Below the pieces are notes generated by a model. The model did not search any database, was not told the origin of the DNA, and saw only the letters and a list, made by a program, of their open reading frames with translations. This document shows, one piece after another, positions 16,590 through 24,837 of a stretch of 64,000 nt of DNA. The first letter of the stretch is position 1. Each line of letters opens with the position of its first letter. This stretch comes from Rhodospirillaceae bacterium (GTDB taxonomy: Bacteria > Pseudomonadota > Alphaproteobacteria > Bin65), in contig JAPPLJ010000039.1 of the NCBI GenBank assembly GCA_028819475.1, forward strand, positions 37,265 through 101,264. Direction: 5' to 3'. Made by a program: the position numbers and the translations under genes.

Positions 16590-17402
16590 TTGGACGCTCC
16601 GGCAGCCGTAACGGCCCCGGCCGCCGCCCCTGTCGCTAAAGGGGCCGCCGCAGGGCGCAAATCGCGCCTTGCGGCGCACCTTTTCACGCTCGGCGTGCTC
16701 GCCGCCTGGGCGGCCTGGGGCGCCTCGGTGGAGAGCTACCAGATGCCGGGGCCCCTGGCGGTCGCCGAGCGCCTCGGCCTGTTCTTCACCGACGCGCACG
16801 AGATCGGCCACATGTTCTGGTCGTTCGGGCATATCATTGCCGCGGTCGTCATCTCCTTCTTCATCGGCTTCGCGCTGGCGCTGCTGCCCTGGTATCTGGG
16901 CGCCACGCGACGGATGATGCACGGCCGGCTCACGCCCTTCCTGAACTCCTATCCCGGCATCGGCTGGACCATGCTGGCGATCATCTGGTTCGGCGTGAAC
17001 GATTTCACCGTCGTCTTCGTCATCAGCATGGTGCTGATCCCCTTCGCCATCATCAACATGCGCGAGGGGCTGGAGGCGCTCGACCCGGAACTGCTGGAGA
17101 TGGTGCGCAGCTTCTCGCGCCGCCGGGTGCGCGCGCTGCTGCTGCTCGTCCTGCCGGCGCTGTTCCCCTTCATGTTCGCGACGCTGCGCATCAGCTTCGG
17201 CGTCTCGTGGAAGGTGGCGCTGACCGCCGAGCTGTTCGGCGGCAACAGCGGGCTGGGCTACATGCTCAACCTGGCGCGCAACGATTTCGATACGCCGCTG
17301 ATCTTCGGCATCATCCTGATCATCATCGCCTTCGTCTACAGCGTGGAACGGTTCGTTTTCGATCCGGTCCAGAAGCGCCTGGCGCGCCACCATGCCGCCT
17401 GA
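16590..17402 (+). CDS. NitT/TauT-type ABC transporter permease 1
   Basis: 270-aa membrane subunit with about six transmembrane helices and the ATPase-coupling EAA loop (EGLEALDPELLEMV...LPALFPFMFATLR). The only start that keeps the full N-terminus is TTG at 16590; the first transmembrane helix begins at about residue 30. It overlaps the second permease gene by 11 bp. The importer therefore uses two different permeases rather than a homodimer. Confidence 0.87.
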   Translation: MDAPAAVTAPAAAPVAKGAAAGRKSRLAAHLFTLGVLAAWAAWGASVESYQMPGPLAVAERLGLFFTDAHEIGHMFWSFGHIIAAVVISFFIGFALALLPWYLGATRRMMHGRLTPFLNSYPGIGWTMLAIIWFGVNDFTVVFVISMVLIPFAIINMREGLEALDPELLEMVRSFSRRRVRALLLLVLPALFPFMFATLRISFGVSWKVALTAELFGGNSGLGYMLNLARNDFDTPLIFGIILIIIAFVYSVERFVFDPVQKRLARHHAA

Positions 17403-18180
17403 CGCGCCCGCCGCCCGTCTCGCAGCCACCGGCGGAATCCGGCCGCTGCCGGTCGCGCTGGCCGAAGGGCTGATCGTTGCCGCAGTGGTCGGCTGGTGGG
17501 CAATCGCGCGCGACCTGTCCGACGCCGTGATGCCCGGCCCCTGGACGGTCGCGGTGACGACCGCGGAACTGTTCACCGAACCGGACCAGCTTGCCCACAC
17601 GCTGACCAGCATGCTGCGCGTCGTCATTTCCGTCATCGCCGCCGTCCTGCTCGGCACGCTGCTCGCCTTCCTGCCCCGGCGCTATCCGGCGCTCGACGTC
17701 ATCGTCTACGGCCGGATCCAGCCTTTCCTGAACGCCTTCCCTTCCGTCGGCTGGGCGATCGTCGCCAGCATCTGGTTCGGCCCGTCCCACGAAACCATCG
17801 TTTTTGTCGAGGTCGCGATCCTCACCCCCTTCTGCCTGGTCAACGTCGCCCAGGGCCTGCGCGAGCTCGATGCCGAGGCGATGGAGATGGCGCACAGCTT
17901 CACCCGAACCCGGCGCAGGGTGTTCTTCCTGGTCACGATCCCGCTGCTCATGCCCTACATCGTGGCGGCCCTGCGCATCGCCTACGGCGTCGGCTGGAAG
18001 ATCGCGCTGGTCGCCGAACTGTTCGGCACCGAGAGCGGCCTCGGCTTCCTGATGCTGCGGGCGCAGACCCTGTCCGACGCCGCCACCGTGTTCGCCGCCT
18101 GCTTCGCCGTCGTGATCCTGTTCATCGCCGGCGAAAAGCTGGTAATCGATCCGTTGGCCCGGCGGGTCCGATATAATTGA
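17392..18180 (+). CDS. NitT/TauT-type ABC transporter permease 2
   Basis: 262-aa paralogue of the preceding permease, with about six helices and an EAA loop (QGLRELDAEAMEMA...IPLLMPYIVAALR). The sequences are clearly related along their length (MPGP near the N-terminus; G-W-K-x-AL-AELFG near the end), so the pair arose by duplication. Together they probably form a heterodimeric channel for the ATPase at 14739 and the receptor at 15536. Confidence 0.88.
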   Translation: MPPDAPAARLAATGGIRPLPVALAEGLIVAAVVGWWAIARDLSDAVMPGPWTVAVTTAELFTEPDQLAHTLTSMLRVVISVIAAVLLGTLLAFLPRRYPALDVIVYGRIQPFLNAFPSVGWAIVASIWFGPSHETIVFVEVAILTPFCLVNVAQGLRELDAEAMEMAHSFTRTRRRVFFLVTIPLLMPYIVAALRIAYGVGWKIALVAELFGTESGLGFLMLRAQTLSDAATVFAACFAVVILFIAGEKLVIDPLARRVRYN

Positions 18181-18214
18181 CGCGCAAGAGACAGGTTCGA
18201 GAGAGGTTCGACCG

Positions 18215-19039
18215 ATGACCGCCATCCGGTTCAGGAAAATTCCCGGTCCGCCGGACATCGCCGTCGACGAGGCCGGCGAAGGCCCGCTGCTCGTCTTCAT
18301 GCACGGCATCGGCGGCAACCGGACCAACTGGACCGAACAGGTCGAGGCCTTCGCCGCCCGCGGCTTCCGCGCAGTTTCCTGGGACGCCCGCGGCTACGGC
18401 GACAGCGACGATTACGAGGGACCGCTGGATTTCAGCGACTTCTCGCACGATCTGGCCCGGCTGCTCGACCATTACGGCGTCGAAAGGGCCCATCTGTGCG
18501 GCCTGTCGATGGGCGGCCGGATCGCCCAGGATTTCCACGCCCTCTATCCCGAGCGGATCGCGACGCTCGCCCTGGTCGCCACCTTCGCCGGCCAGAGCAA
18601 TTTCTTGCCGGCAGAGCGCGAACGCTTCGTGGCCCTGCGCCTCAAGCCGCTCGCCGAGGAGGGCAAGGAGCCGAGGGACATCGCCCCGGTCGTCGCCTCG
18701 ACCCTGCGCGGCCCGGACGCGACCGAGGCGCAGTATGAGCGGCTGGTCGCCAGCATGGCGGCGCTGCACAAGGAAAGCTACATGAAGACGGTGCGCGCGA
18801 CCTCGATGTTCGAGCGTACCGCCGAGCTCGAATCGATCCGCGTGCCGACGCTGCTGATCTACGGCGACGGCGATTCCCTGACCACGCCGGAGATCGGCCG
18901 CGGCCTCCACGAGCGGATCGCCGGATCGGAATTCGTCGTCGTGCCGCGCGCCGGCCACCTGATCAATCTGGAAAAGCCGGTCGAGTTCGATGCGGCCCTG
19001 CTGCCGTTCCTGACGAAGCACCGCGACCTGGCCTGCTGA
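18215..19039 (+). CDS. Alpha/beta hydrolase (enol-lactonase-like)
   Basis: 274-aa cytoplasmic alpha/beta-fold hydrolase. Oxyanion region HGIGGNRTNW, nucleophile elbow GLSMGG with S98, acid in the LIYGDGD segment and histidine in AGHLINLE near the C-terminus. Closest in style to 3-oxoadipate enol-lactonase and related C-C or ester hydrolases. It lies 34 bp after the permease, same strand, and could process the imported compound. The precise reaction is unknown. Confidence 0.8.
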   Translation: MTAIRFRKIPGPPDIAVDEAGEGPLLVFMHGIGGNRTNWTEQVEAFAARGFRAVSWDARGYGDSDDYEGPLDFSDFSHDLARLLDHYGVERAHLCGLSMGGRIAQDFHALYPERIATLALVATFAGQSNFLPAERERFVALRLKPLAEEGKEPRDIAPVVASTLRGPDATEAQYERLVASMAALHKESYMKTVRATSMFERTAELESIRVPTLLIYGDGDSLTTPEIGRGLHERIAGSEFVVVPRAGHLINLEKPVEFDAALLPFLTKHRDLAC

Positions 19040-19045
19040 TCCGCC

Positions 19046-19960
19046 ATGCCGCCTGACACCCCGTCCGAAACTCCGGGTTCGCCCGCCCCCGAGGTCAAGA
19101 TCTATCGCGGCTACAGCCAGGCGGAACTGGACGCGCAGTACAACCAGGCGACGCTGGTGCCCGATATCGGCGGCTATCTCGACGCCTGGGACGGCGAGAG
19201 CGCGCGGGTGCGCGACAGCCAGCCCTGCCGGCTCTCGGTGCCCTACGGCGAGGGGCCGGCCGAGACCCTCGACATCTTTCCGGCGGAGAACGGCGCGGAC
19301 GGCGTGCCCGTCATGCTGTTCATCCACGGCGGCGCGTGGCGGGCGCTGTCCAAGGACAGTTTCAGCTACCCGGCCGCGCCGTTCGCCGCGGCGGGCGCGG
19401 CGTGGGTGGTTGCCGATTTCTCCCTGCTGCCGGAGGTCAGCCTCGACGAACAGGTGCGCCAGAACCGGGCGGCGCTGGTCTGGCTCTGGCGCAACGCACG
19501 CAGCTTCGGCGGCGATCCCGGCCGGCTCTTCGTCTGCGGCCATTCCTCCGGCGCCCATGTCGGCGGCACGCTGATCCAGGACGGCTGGCGCGCCCGGGCC
19601 GGCCTGCCGGAAGACGTCATCAAGGGCGCGGTGCTGGTCAGCGGCATGTACGACCTGGAGCCGGTGCGCCGGTCGTCGCGCAACGAGTATGTCCGCCTGG
19701 ACGAGGTCGCGGCGCGGCGGCTGAGCCCGGTCCACAACATTCCGGACCGCCTGCCCGCCCTGGCGCTGTTCTGGGGCAGCGGGGAACTGGACGAATTCCG
19801 CCGCCAGTCGCGCGGCTTCGCCGAGGTCCTGTGGGCGCGGGGCCACCGGGCCGAAGCGATGGAGATCGCCGGCGCCAATCATTTCGACATGGCCGACGGC
19901 TTTGCCGACAGCCGCAGCGCGATCCTGCGCAGCTGTCTCGGCATGATGGACCTGCTGTAG
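19046..19960 (+). CDS. Alpha/beta hydrolase (arylformamidase/esterase-like)
   Basis: 304-aa hydrolase with the HGGAWR oxyanion motif and nucleophile S167 in GHSSGAH, an arrangement shared by kynurenine formamidase-like and BD-FAE carboxylesterases. A catalytic His is likely in ANHFDM near the C-terminus. It follows the previous hydrolase by 6 bp and is followed by the ChaC-like gene after 4 bp. No other tryptophan-pathway gene is nearby, so an amide or ester of the imported substrate is as likely a target as formylkynurenine. Confidence 0.78.
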   Translation: MPPDTPSETPGSPAPEVKIYRGYSQAELDAQYNQATLVPDIGGYLDAWDGESARVRDSQPCRLSVPYGEGPAETLDIFPAENGADGVPVMLFIHGGAWRALSKDSFSYPAAPFAAAGAAWVVADFSLLPEVSLDEQVRQNRAALVWLWRNARSFGGDPGRLFVCGHSSGAHVGGTLIQDGWRARAGLPEDVIKGAVLVSGMYDLEPVRRSSRNEYVRLDEVAARRLSPVHNIPDRLPALALFWGSGELDEFRRQSRGFAEVLWARGHRAEAMEIAGANHFDMADGFADSRSAILRSCLGMMDLL

Positions 19961-19964
19961 GCCG

Positions 19965-20651
19965 ATGCCCGGCGAAACCGGCTCCGAGGCCGCCCCCGGT
20001 CCCGAACCTGACGATATCCCCTGGCCCGCCGGCCGGGCGGAGCCGCTCGATGCAACCGCCCTCGCCGCCAGCCGCGCCGCCGCGATGGCGCGGCGCCCGG
20101 CCGGGCCGGTCTGGGTGTTCGGCTACGGCTCGCTGATCTGGAACCCGGCGTTCGAACCGGCCGAACGCCGCCGCGCCGTGCTGCACGGCTATCGCCGCGC
20201 CTTCTGCTTCTGGACCGTGTCGGCCCGCGGCACGCCGGAGCGCCCCGGCCTCGGCTTGGGGCTGGAAGCCGCACCGGGCGCGCGCTGCGGCGGAGTCGCC
20301 CTCAGGATCGCCGGCGCGACCGAGGCGGCGGACATCGAAAGGCTGTGGGCGCGGGAAATGTATACCGCCGTCTACCGGCCGGCCTGGGTGCCGCTGCATA
20401 CCGCCGGAGCGACGGACGGGCCGGACCCGGTGCCCTTCACCGCCCTCGCCTTCGTCATCGACCCGGCCCATCCGCAATATTGCCCGCCGCTCGGCGCGGA
20501 CCGGCAGGCGCGCATCATCGCCGGCGCTGCGGGAAAGTTCGGCCCCTGCGCGGACTATCTGGCGGACATGGTGGTCCATCTTGCCGAAGCCGGCGAACCG
20601 GATGCCGAGCTGGAGGCGCTGCTCGAAAGGGTGCAGCGACTGCGGGACTAG
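19965..20651 (+). CDS. ChaC-like gamma-glutamylcyclotransferase
   Basis: 228-aa protein with the family hallmark VFGYGSLIWNPAF near residue 45, then HGYRRAFCFW and the REMYTAVYRP region. ChaC enzymes cleave glutathione to 5-oxoproline and Cys-Gly in the cytoplasm. The N-terminal 40 residues are a variable extension. It ends the run of closely spaced genes that began at 13543; a 196-bp gap follows. Confidence 0.85.
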   Translation: MPGETGSEAAPGPEPDDIPWPAGRAEPLDATALAASRAAAMARRPAGPVWVFGYGSLIWNPAFEPAERRRAVLHGYRRAFCFWTVSARGTPERPGLGLGLEAAPGARCGGVALRIAGATEAADIERLWAREMYTAVYRPAWVPLHTAGATDGPDPVPFTALAFVIDPAHPQYCPPLGADRQARIIAGAAGKFGPCADYLADMVVHLAEAGEPDAELEALLERVQRLRD

Positions 20652-20847
20652 ATGTGACTTCTCAATAGGTTGTCCATCCGGGATCTGCCGAGTCACCTTC
20701 GCCGATGCGGACGGGGTCTCGGCGGCGGATTGCGCCGGGGTCATCCGGCGGGCGACCGCAGCAATCCGGTCGATCTGAATTTGGACTCGCGGTTTGTGCA
20801 ATTGCGCCGCATCTTGGGCGAGTTCGCCACGCTTGGCTGGAAACGAT

Positions 20848-21741
20848 ATGACCATGTTCGAAGGCTTCACGAAGACCCGGATCGAGGTCTCGTCCATCGC
20901 CATCAATCTCGTACAGGGCGGCGACGGCCCGCCGCTGCTGCTGCTGCACGGCTACCCGCAGACCCACGCGATGTGGCACAAGGTGGCGCCGCGGTTCGCC
21001 GGGCATTACACGGTGGTCGCGCCCGACCTGCGCGGCTACGGCGACAGCGGCAAGCCGGCCTCGGACGACCTCAACGACTTTTGCAAGCGCACGTCGGCGC
21101 AGGACCAGGTCGAGGTCATGGCCGCGCTGGGGTTCGAGCGTTTCCATGTCGTCGGCCACGACCGCGGCGCCCGGGTCGGCCATCGCATGGCCCTCGATCA
21201 TCCGGAGCGGGTCCGCAGTTTCACGTCGCTCGACGTGGTGGCGTCCCAGGCCGCCTTCGACAACATGAACCGCGATCTCGCCTACTCATGGTTCCATTGG
21301 CACCTGATGCGCCAGCCTTCCCCGTTCCCGGAGACGCTGATCGGCAACAGCGCCAAATTCTATCTGGATTTCCTGCTCGGCCAGTGGACGGCGGTGGACG
21401 GCGCGGTTACCGACGAGGCCTACGCGGAATATCTCCGCTGCTTCAGCAACCCCGAAACGATCCGTACGACCTGCATGGACTATCGCGCCATCGCGGTCGA
21501 CCTGGTCCACGACGAGGCCGACCGGGGCCGAAAAATCGCCTGCCCGATGCTGGTGCTGTGGGCCGGCAACATGGCCCGGCGCCCCGGCTGGCAGACCGGC
21601 GGCACCCTGGACATGATCGGGAGCTGGCAGGAGCGGGCCGGGGATGTCCGCGGCCGCGCCCTCGACTGCGGCCATTTCCTGGCTGAGGAGTCGCCCGACG
21701 AGACCGCGCGGGAAATCCTCGCCTTTCTGGCCGGCTGCTGA
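20848..21741 (+). CDS. Fluoroacetate dehalogenase-like alpha/beta hydrolase
   Basis: 297-aa hydrolase with an Asp nucleophile (D105 in VGHDRGARV), as in haloalkane and haloacetate dehalogenases. The two arginines that hold the carboxylate in fluoroacetate dehalogenases (R106, R109), the acid D129, the H150-W151 pair, W180 and the catalytic His H276 (CGHFLAEE) are all in place. The second tyrosine of the family's DYRAxAY region appears to be Val here, which may change halide preference. ATG 20848 (or 20854) is chosen; longer readings have no ribosome site. Confidence 0.8.
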   Translation: MTMFEGFTKTRIEVSSIAINLVQGGDGPPLLLLHGYPQTHAMWHKVAPRFAGHYTVVAPDLRGYGDSGKPASDDLNDFCKRTSAQDQVEVMAALGFERFHVVGHDRGARVGHRMALDHPERVRSFTSLDVVASQAAFDNMNRDLAYSWFHWHLMRQPSPFPETLIGNSAKFYLDFLLGQWTAVDGAVTDEAYAEYLRCFSNPETIRTTCMDYRAIAVDLVHDEADRGRKIACPMLVLWAGNMARRPGWQTGGTLDMIGSWQERAGDVRGRALDCGHFLAEESPDETAREILAFLAGC

Positions 21742-21743
21742 AT

Positions 21744-21803
21744 CCGCCGCCGGCCTGACCCGTCGGGCTTGGCGGCGGCTTCGAGTCCCCGGAACGGGTC
21801 AGG
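21744..21803. terminator. Candidate bidirectional terminator between convergent genes
   Basis: Two nested dyads: CCGCCGCC (21744-21751) with GGCGGCGG (21771-21778), and a perfect 10-bp repeat CCTGACCCGT (21754-21763) with its complement (21794-21803). They fill the space between the dehalogenase-like gene and the convergent amidohydrolase and overlap the latter's stop. No U-tract is present, so the stop may be Rho-assisted. Confidence 0.4.
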
Positions 21804-23160
21804 CGCTGAGCCGCATGCCGACCCGGTTCATGTCGGGTTCCTTGTGGAACTTGCCGTCCTGCATGATCGCGACGAGTCGGGACTGATCCTGCAGCACCTT
21901 GATATTCGTCAGCGGGTCGCCGTCGACCAGCAGGAGATCGGCCAGACAGCCCTCCCGGATCGTACCCAGTTCGTCGCCCATGCCCATGATCTGACCGCCA
22001 TACATCGTACCGGCCTTGATCGCCTCCATCGGCGAGAAGCCGACCATGTCGACGAAATACTCGAAGTCCTTGGCGTTGGTGCCGTGCGGCGTCCAGGCGA
22101 AGCCGTAGTCGCCGCCGACCAGGACCCGGATGCCGCGCTTGTGCATCGCCAGCATGGTCGCGCAGGCATGCTCCAGCTCGCGCTCGTAGCGATCCGTGAT
22201 CGGCGTGCCGGGCACGATGCCCCATTCCGCCGCGTTTCGCGCCACGTTGATCAGCCAGGCCAGGCCGGGCGCCACGAAATGCTTGTCCTTGTTGGCTTCC
22301 AGCAGGTCCAGCGTCTCCTCGTCGGAGAAGGAGGCGTGGTAGATGATCTCGATGCCGTGTTTCACGCAGCGCTGGATCGATTCCTTCGAGCGCGCATGGG
22401 CGGCGAGGCGGCGGCCGCGGCCCCTGGCCTCGGCGACGGCGACGGCGACCTCCTCGTCGGTGAACTGGTTCTCCTCGGCGGCGAACTGGGTGATCTCTTC
22501 GCCGGACAGGTTGATCTTGATCGTATCGACGCCCCATTTCATGAGCGTGCGAACTTCGCGCCGCATCTCTTCCACGCCGGAGACGACGATGCCGAGATTG
22601 AGCGCCTTGTGGTCGATATGCGGCAACGTGGCGTCGCCGAGGCCGCCGACTGCCGTCAGTTCAGGCCCCGCCGCGGTATAGCGCGGGCCGGGCACCTTGC
22701 CCTCCTTGATGGCGTCGCGGATCACCACGTCCAGCCGCGGTTTGGCCGCCGCCGCGCCGTAGCCCGCGGTGAAGCCGGCGTCGATCAGCAGCTTCGCCAT
22801 GTAGACGCAGTTGAGCGTGTGCTCTTCGAGCGGCATGAGCTGGATCGGGTCGATGCCCGGCGCGTTGTTCCAGCTCAGATGCAGGTGGGCATCGACCATG
22901 CCGGGCATCAGCGTCATGCCCCGCCCGTCGATCCTGTAGCTGCCGTTCTGCGGGCCCCACCCGCCGTTACCGATCCCGCCGCCATATCCGCCGCCGGCGC
23001 GGAAGATCGACTTGATCCGGTTGCCGGCAACGGTGACATCGCCGCTGTAGGGCGCTTCGCCCGTACCGTCGAGGATGCGGACATTGGAGAACACGATCTC
23101 CGGGTCCGGGCGCCCGTTGCCGTTGGTGCCGGCCCAGCCGCCGTATGCGATTTCCGCCAT
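21799..23160 (-). CDS. Metal-dependent amidohydrolase (imidazolonepropionase/prolidase-like)
   Basis: 453-aa amidohydrolase-superfamily enzyme. Metal ligands: the HxH pair in DAHLHL, a Lys in DTIKINLSGEE, His in AAHAR and in IIYHASF, and an Asp in GGDYGF. The C-terminal LLVDGDPLTNI closes the small beta domain. GGGAGAGGGACC precedes the ATG. It is the last gene of the long minus-strand operon and lies 24 bp after an alpha/beta hydrolase, so it probably hydrolyses a cyclic amide or peptide-like bond of the imported substrate. Confidence 0.85.
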   Translation of the reverse strand: MAEIAYGGWAGTNGNGRPDPEIVFSNVRILDGTGEAPYSGDVTVAGNRIKSIFRAGGGYGGGIGNGGWGPQNGSYRIDGRGMTLMPGMVDAHLHLSWNNAPGIDPIQLMPLEEHTLNCVYMAKLLIDAGFTAGYGAAAAKPRLDVVIRDAIKEGKVPGPRYTAAGPELTAVGGLGDATLPHIDHKALNLGIVVSGVEEMRREVRTLMKWGVDTIKINLSGEEITQFAAEENQFTDEEVAVAVAEARGRGRRLAAHARSKESIQRCVKHGIEIIYHASFSDEETLDLLEANKDKHFVAPGLAWLINVARNAAEWGIVPGTPITDRYERELEHACATMLAMHKRGIRVLVGGDYGFAWTPHGTNAKDFEYFVDMVGFSPMEAIKAGTMYGGQIMGMGDELGTIREGCLADLLLVDGDPLTNIKVLQDQSRLVAIMQDGKFHKEPDMNRVGMRLSA

Positions 23161-23184
23161 GGTCCCTCTCCCTGTCTCGCCGCT

Positions 23185-23967
23185 CTAGCCTGCGGCTCTG
23201 TCCAGATGCGCCCTGAGCAATTCCGCCGACCGCGCGGGCGCCTCGATCGTCATCCAGTGGCCCGTATCGGGCAGAATCTCGAGTTCCGCTCCTGAAATAC
23301 GGTTTTTCAACGCTTCGGCCATAGCCACCGGCGCGACCGGATCCCTTTCGCCCGCGATCAGCAGCGTCGGGCAGCGGATCGCCGTATGGTCCGCCGCAGC
23401 CGCCGTCGCCAGCGCCCTGCAATGCGCGGCGTATCCGGCCGGATCCTGGCGCATCAGGCTCTCCCGGACGAAGGCCGGCGCGACCGGATTGTTCCTGCGC
23501 GACGCCTCCGCGATGCTCGCGGTCGAAACACTGTCTGCGATTCCGGCCATGCCTTCGCGCCGGGCCGTTTCGGCCCGTTCCTTGAGCGCCTGGCGCGCCG
23601 CCGGCGCCGGTTCCAGAATGGGTCCGAACAGCGCAAGACTCAAGACAGCATCGGGCAGATCGGCGGCGAGATGCTGGCAGATCAGCGTGCCCATGGAATG
23701 GCCGGCGAAATGGGCGCGCTCGATCCCGGCGGCCCGGACCGCATCGCAGACCGCCGCCGCCAGCCCTTTCAGTCCGGGCCGGCCGGGGCGCAGGGCGGAA
23801 CGGCCGGCGCCGGGCAGATCGGGGCGCAGTACCCTGAACCCGTCGAGGGCGCCCATCAGAGGCGTGAACGTATTCGAATCGCCGCCCAGGCCGTGGATCA
23901 GGACGACGGCCGGCCCGGAACCGCCGCTGTCTTCCGTCACCATGCTGCCGAGGCGCAGGTCGGCCAT
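23185..23967 (-). CDS. Alpha/beta hydrolase
   Basis: 260-aa cytoplasmic hydrolase: HGLGGDSNTF oxyanion region, nucleophile serine in AGHSMG, acid in the LLIAGERDPV segment and histidine in DTGHWMTIE. Similar to enol-lactonase and MhpC-type C-C hydrolases. Its start is 3 bp from the FAH-family gene stop, so it is co-translated with it. C-C or ester cleavage of a ring-opened intermediate would suit the neighbourhood, but that is inference. Confidence 0.82.
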   Translation of the reverse strand: MADLRLGSMVTEDSGGSGPAVVLIHGLGGDSNTFTPLMGALDGFRVLRPDLPGAGRSALRPGRPGLKGLAAAVCDAVRAAGIERAHFAGHSMGTLICQHLAADLPDAVLSLALFGPILEPAPAARQALKERAETARREGMAGIADSVSTASIAEASRRNNPVAPAFVRESLMRQDPAGYAAHCRALATAAAADHTAIRCPTLLIAGERDPVAPVAMAEALKNRISGAELEILPDTGHWMTIEAPARSAELLRAHLDRAAG

Positions 23968-23970
23968 CGC

Positions 23971-24837
23971 TCAGACCTCCGCGACCGGGTTTTCGAGGAC
24001 TCCGATGCCGCCGATTTCGACGGCGACCCGGTCCCCGGCCCTGAGATATTTCGGCGGATCGAAGCCGATCCCGACACCGGCCGGCGTCCCGGTCGCGATG
24101 ACGTCGCCGGGCATCAGCGTAATCCCGTTTGATATGGCGGCGATTATGGCGGGTACGTCGAAAATCATCAGCGCCGTGTTCGAATCCTGGCGGAGTTCGC
24201 CGTTGACCCGGCACCGGACGGGTGTGTCAACCAGATCGACCTCGTCCGCCGTCACGGCGACCGGCCCCATCGGGCAGAAGCTGTCCTGGGACTTGCCGAT
24301 CAGCCACTGGCTGTGCCGGCTCTGCAGATCGCGCGCGGTGACGTCGTTGACGATGGTGTAGCCCCAGACGTGGCGCATCGCTTCTCGCGCAGAAATGTTC
24401 CGGCCGGCCGTCCCGATGATGACCGCCAGTTCCGCCTCGTAGTCCACGGCTTCGGTGACATCGGGATCGAGACGGATTTCCGCGCCGTGGGGAATGACCG
24501 ATTCCGGCAGCTTGGAAAAGACGATGGGGGCGTCCGGCACGACACCCTTCGCAGCGGAACTGTCGAAGCCGGACTGCGCAAATTCTTTCGCATGCTCGTG
24601 GTAGTTCTTGCCGACGCAGAAGACGTTGCGCCGCGGCCGGGGAATCGGCGCCTGGACGGATATTTCGCCCACGGCAATCGCCCGGTCCGTCGCCGGCATT
24701 TCCCGGCCGATCAGCGCCGCAACGCCGTCGCTGTCGGCTGCGCCGCCGGGCAGGACGAACCGCTCGACGGTATCGCCGCCCTCGGCGATCCGGCCGACAT
24801 GACGGCCGCCCTGCCAGTCGAACGCGACGAGCTTCAG
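23971..24837 (-). CDS. Fumarylacetoacetate hydrolase (FAH) family protein, CTG start
   Basis: 288-aa metal-dependent hydrolase or decarboxylase of the FAH family. Conserved blocks: NVFCVGKNYHEHAKEF, the metal-binding VDYEAELAVIIG, GYTIVNDVTARDLQ and GTPAGVG. The reading frame has no ATG, GTG or TTG near the right place. CTG at 24837 overlaps the upstream stop as CTGA, has GGGGAGG about 6 nt before it, and gives the expected N-terminus (LKLVAFDW). A CTG start is rare but best supported. It probably acts on a 1,3-dicarbonyl or acylpyruvate-type intermediate. Confidence 0.85.
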   Translation of the reverse strand: MKLVAFDWQGGRHVGRIAEGGDTVERFVLPGGAADSDGVAALIGREMPATDRAIAVGEISVQAPIPRPRRNVFCVGKNYHEHAKEFAQSGFDSSAAKGVVPDAPIVFSKLPESVIPHGAEIRLDPDVTEAVDYEAELAVIIGTAGRNISAREAMRHVWGYTIVNDVTARDLQSRHSQWLIGKSQDSFCPMGPVAVTADEVDLVDTPVRCRVNGELRQDSNTALMIFDVPAIIAAISNGITLMPGDVIATGTPAGVGIGFDPPKYLRAGDRVAVEIGGIGVLENPVAEV

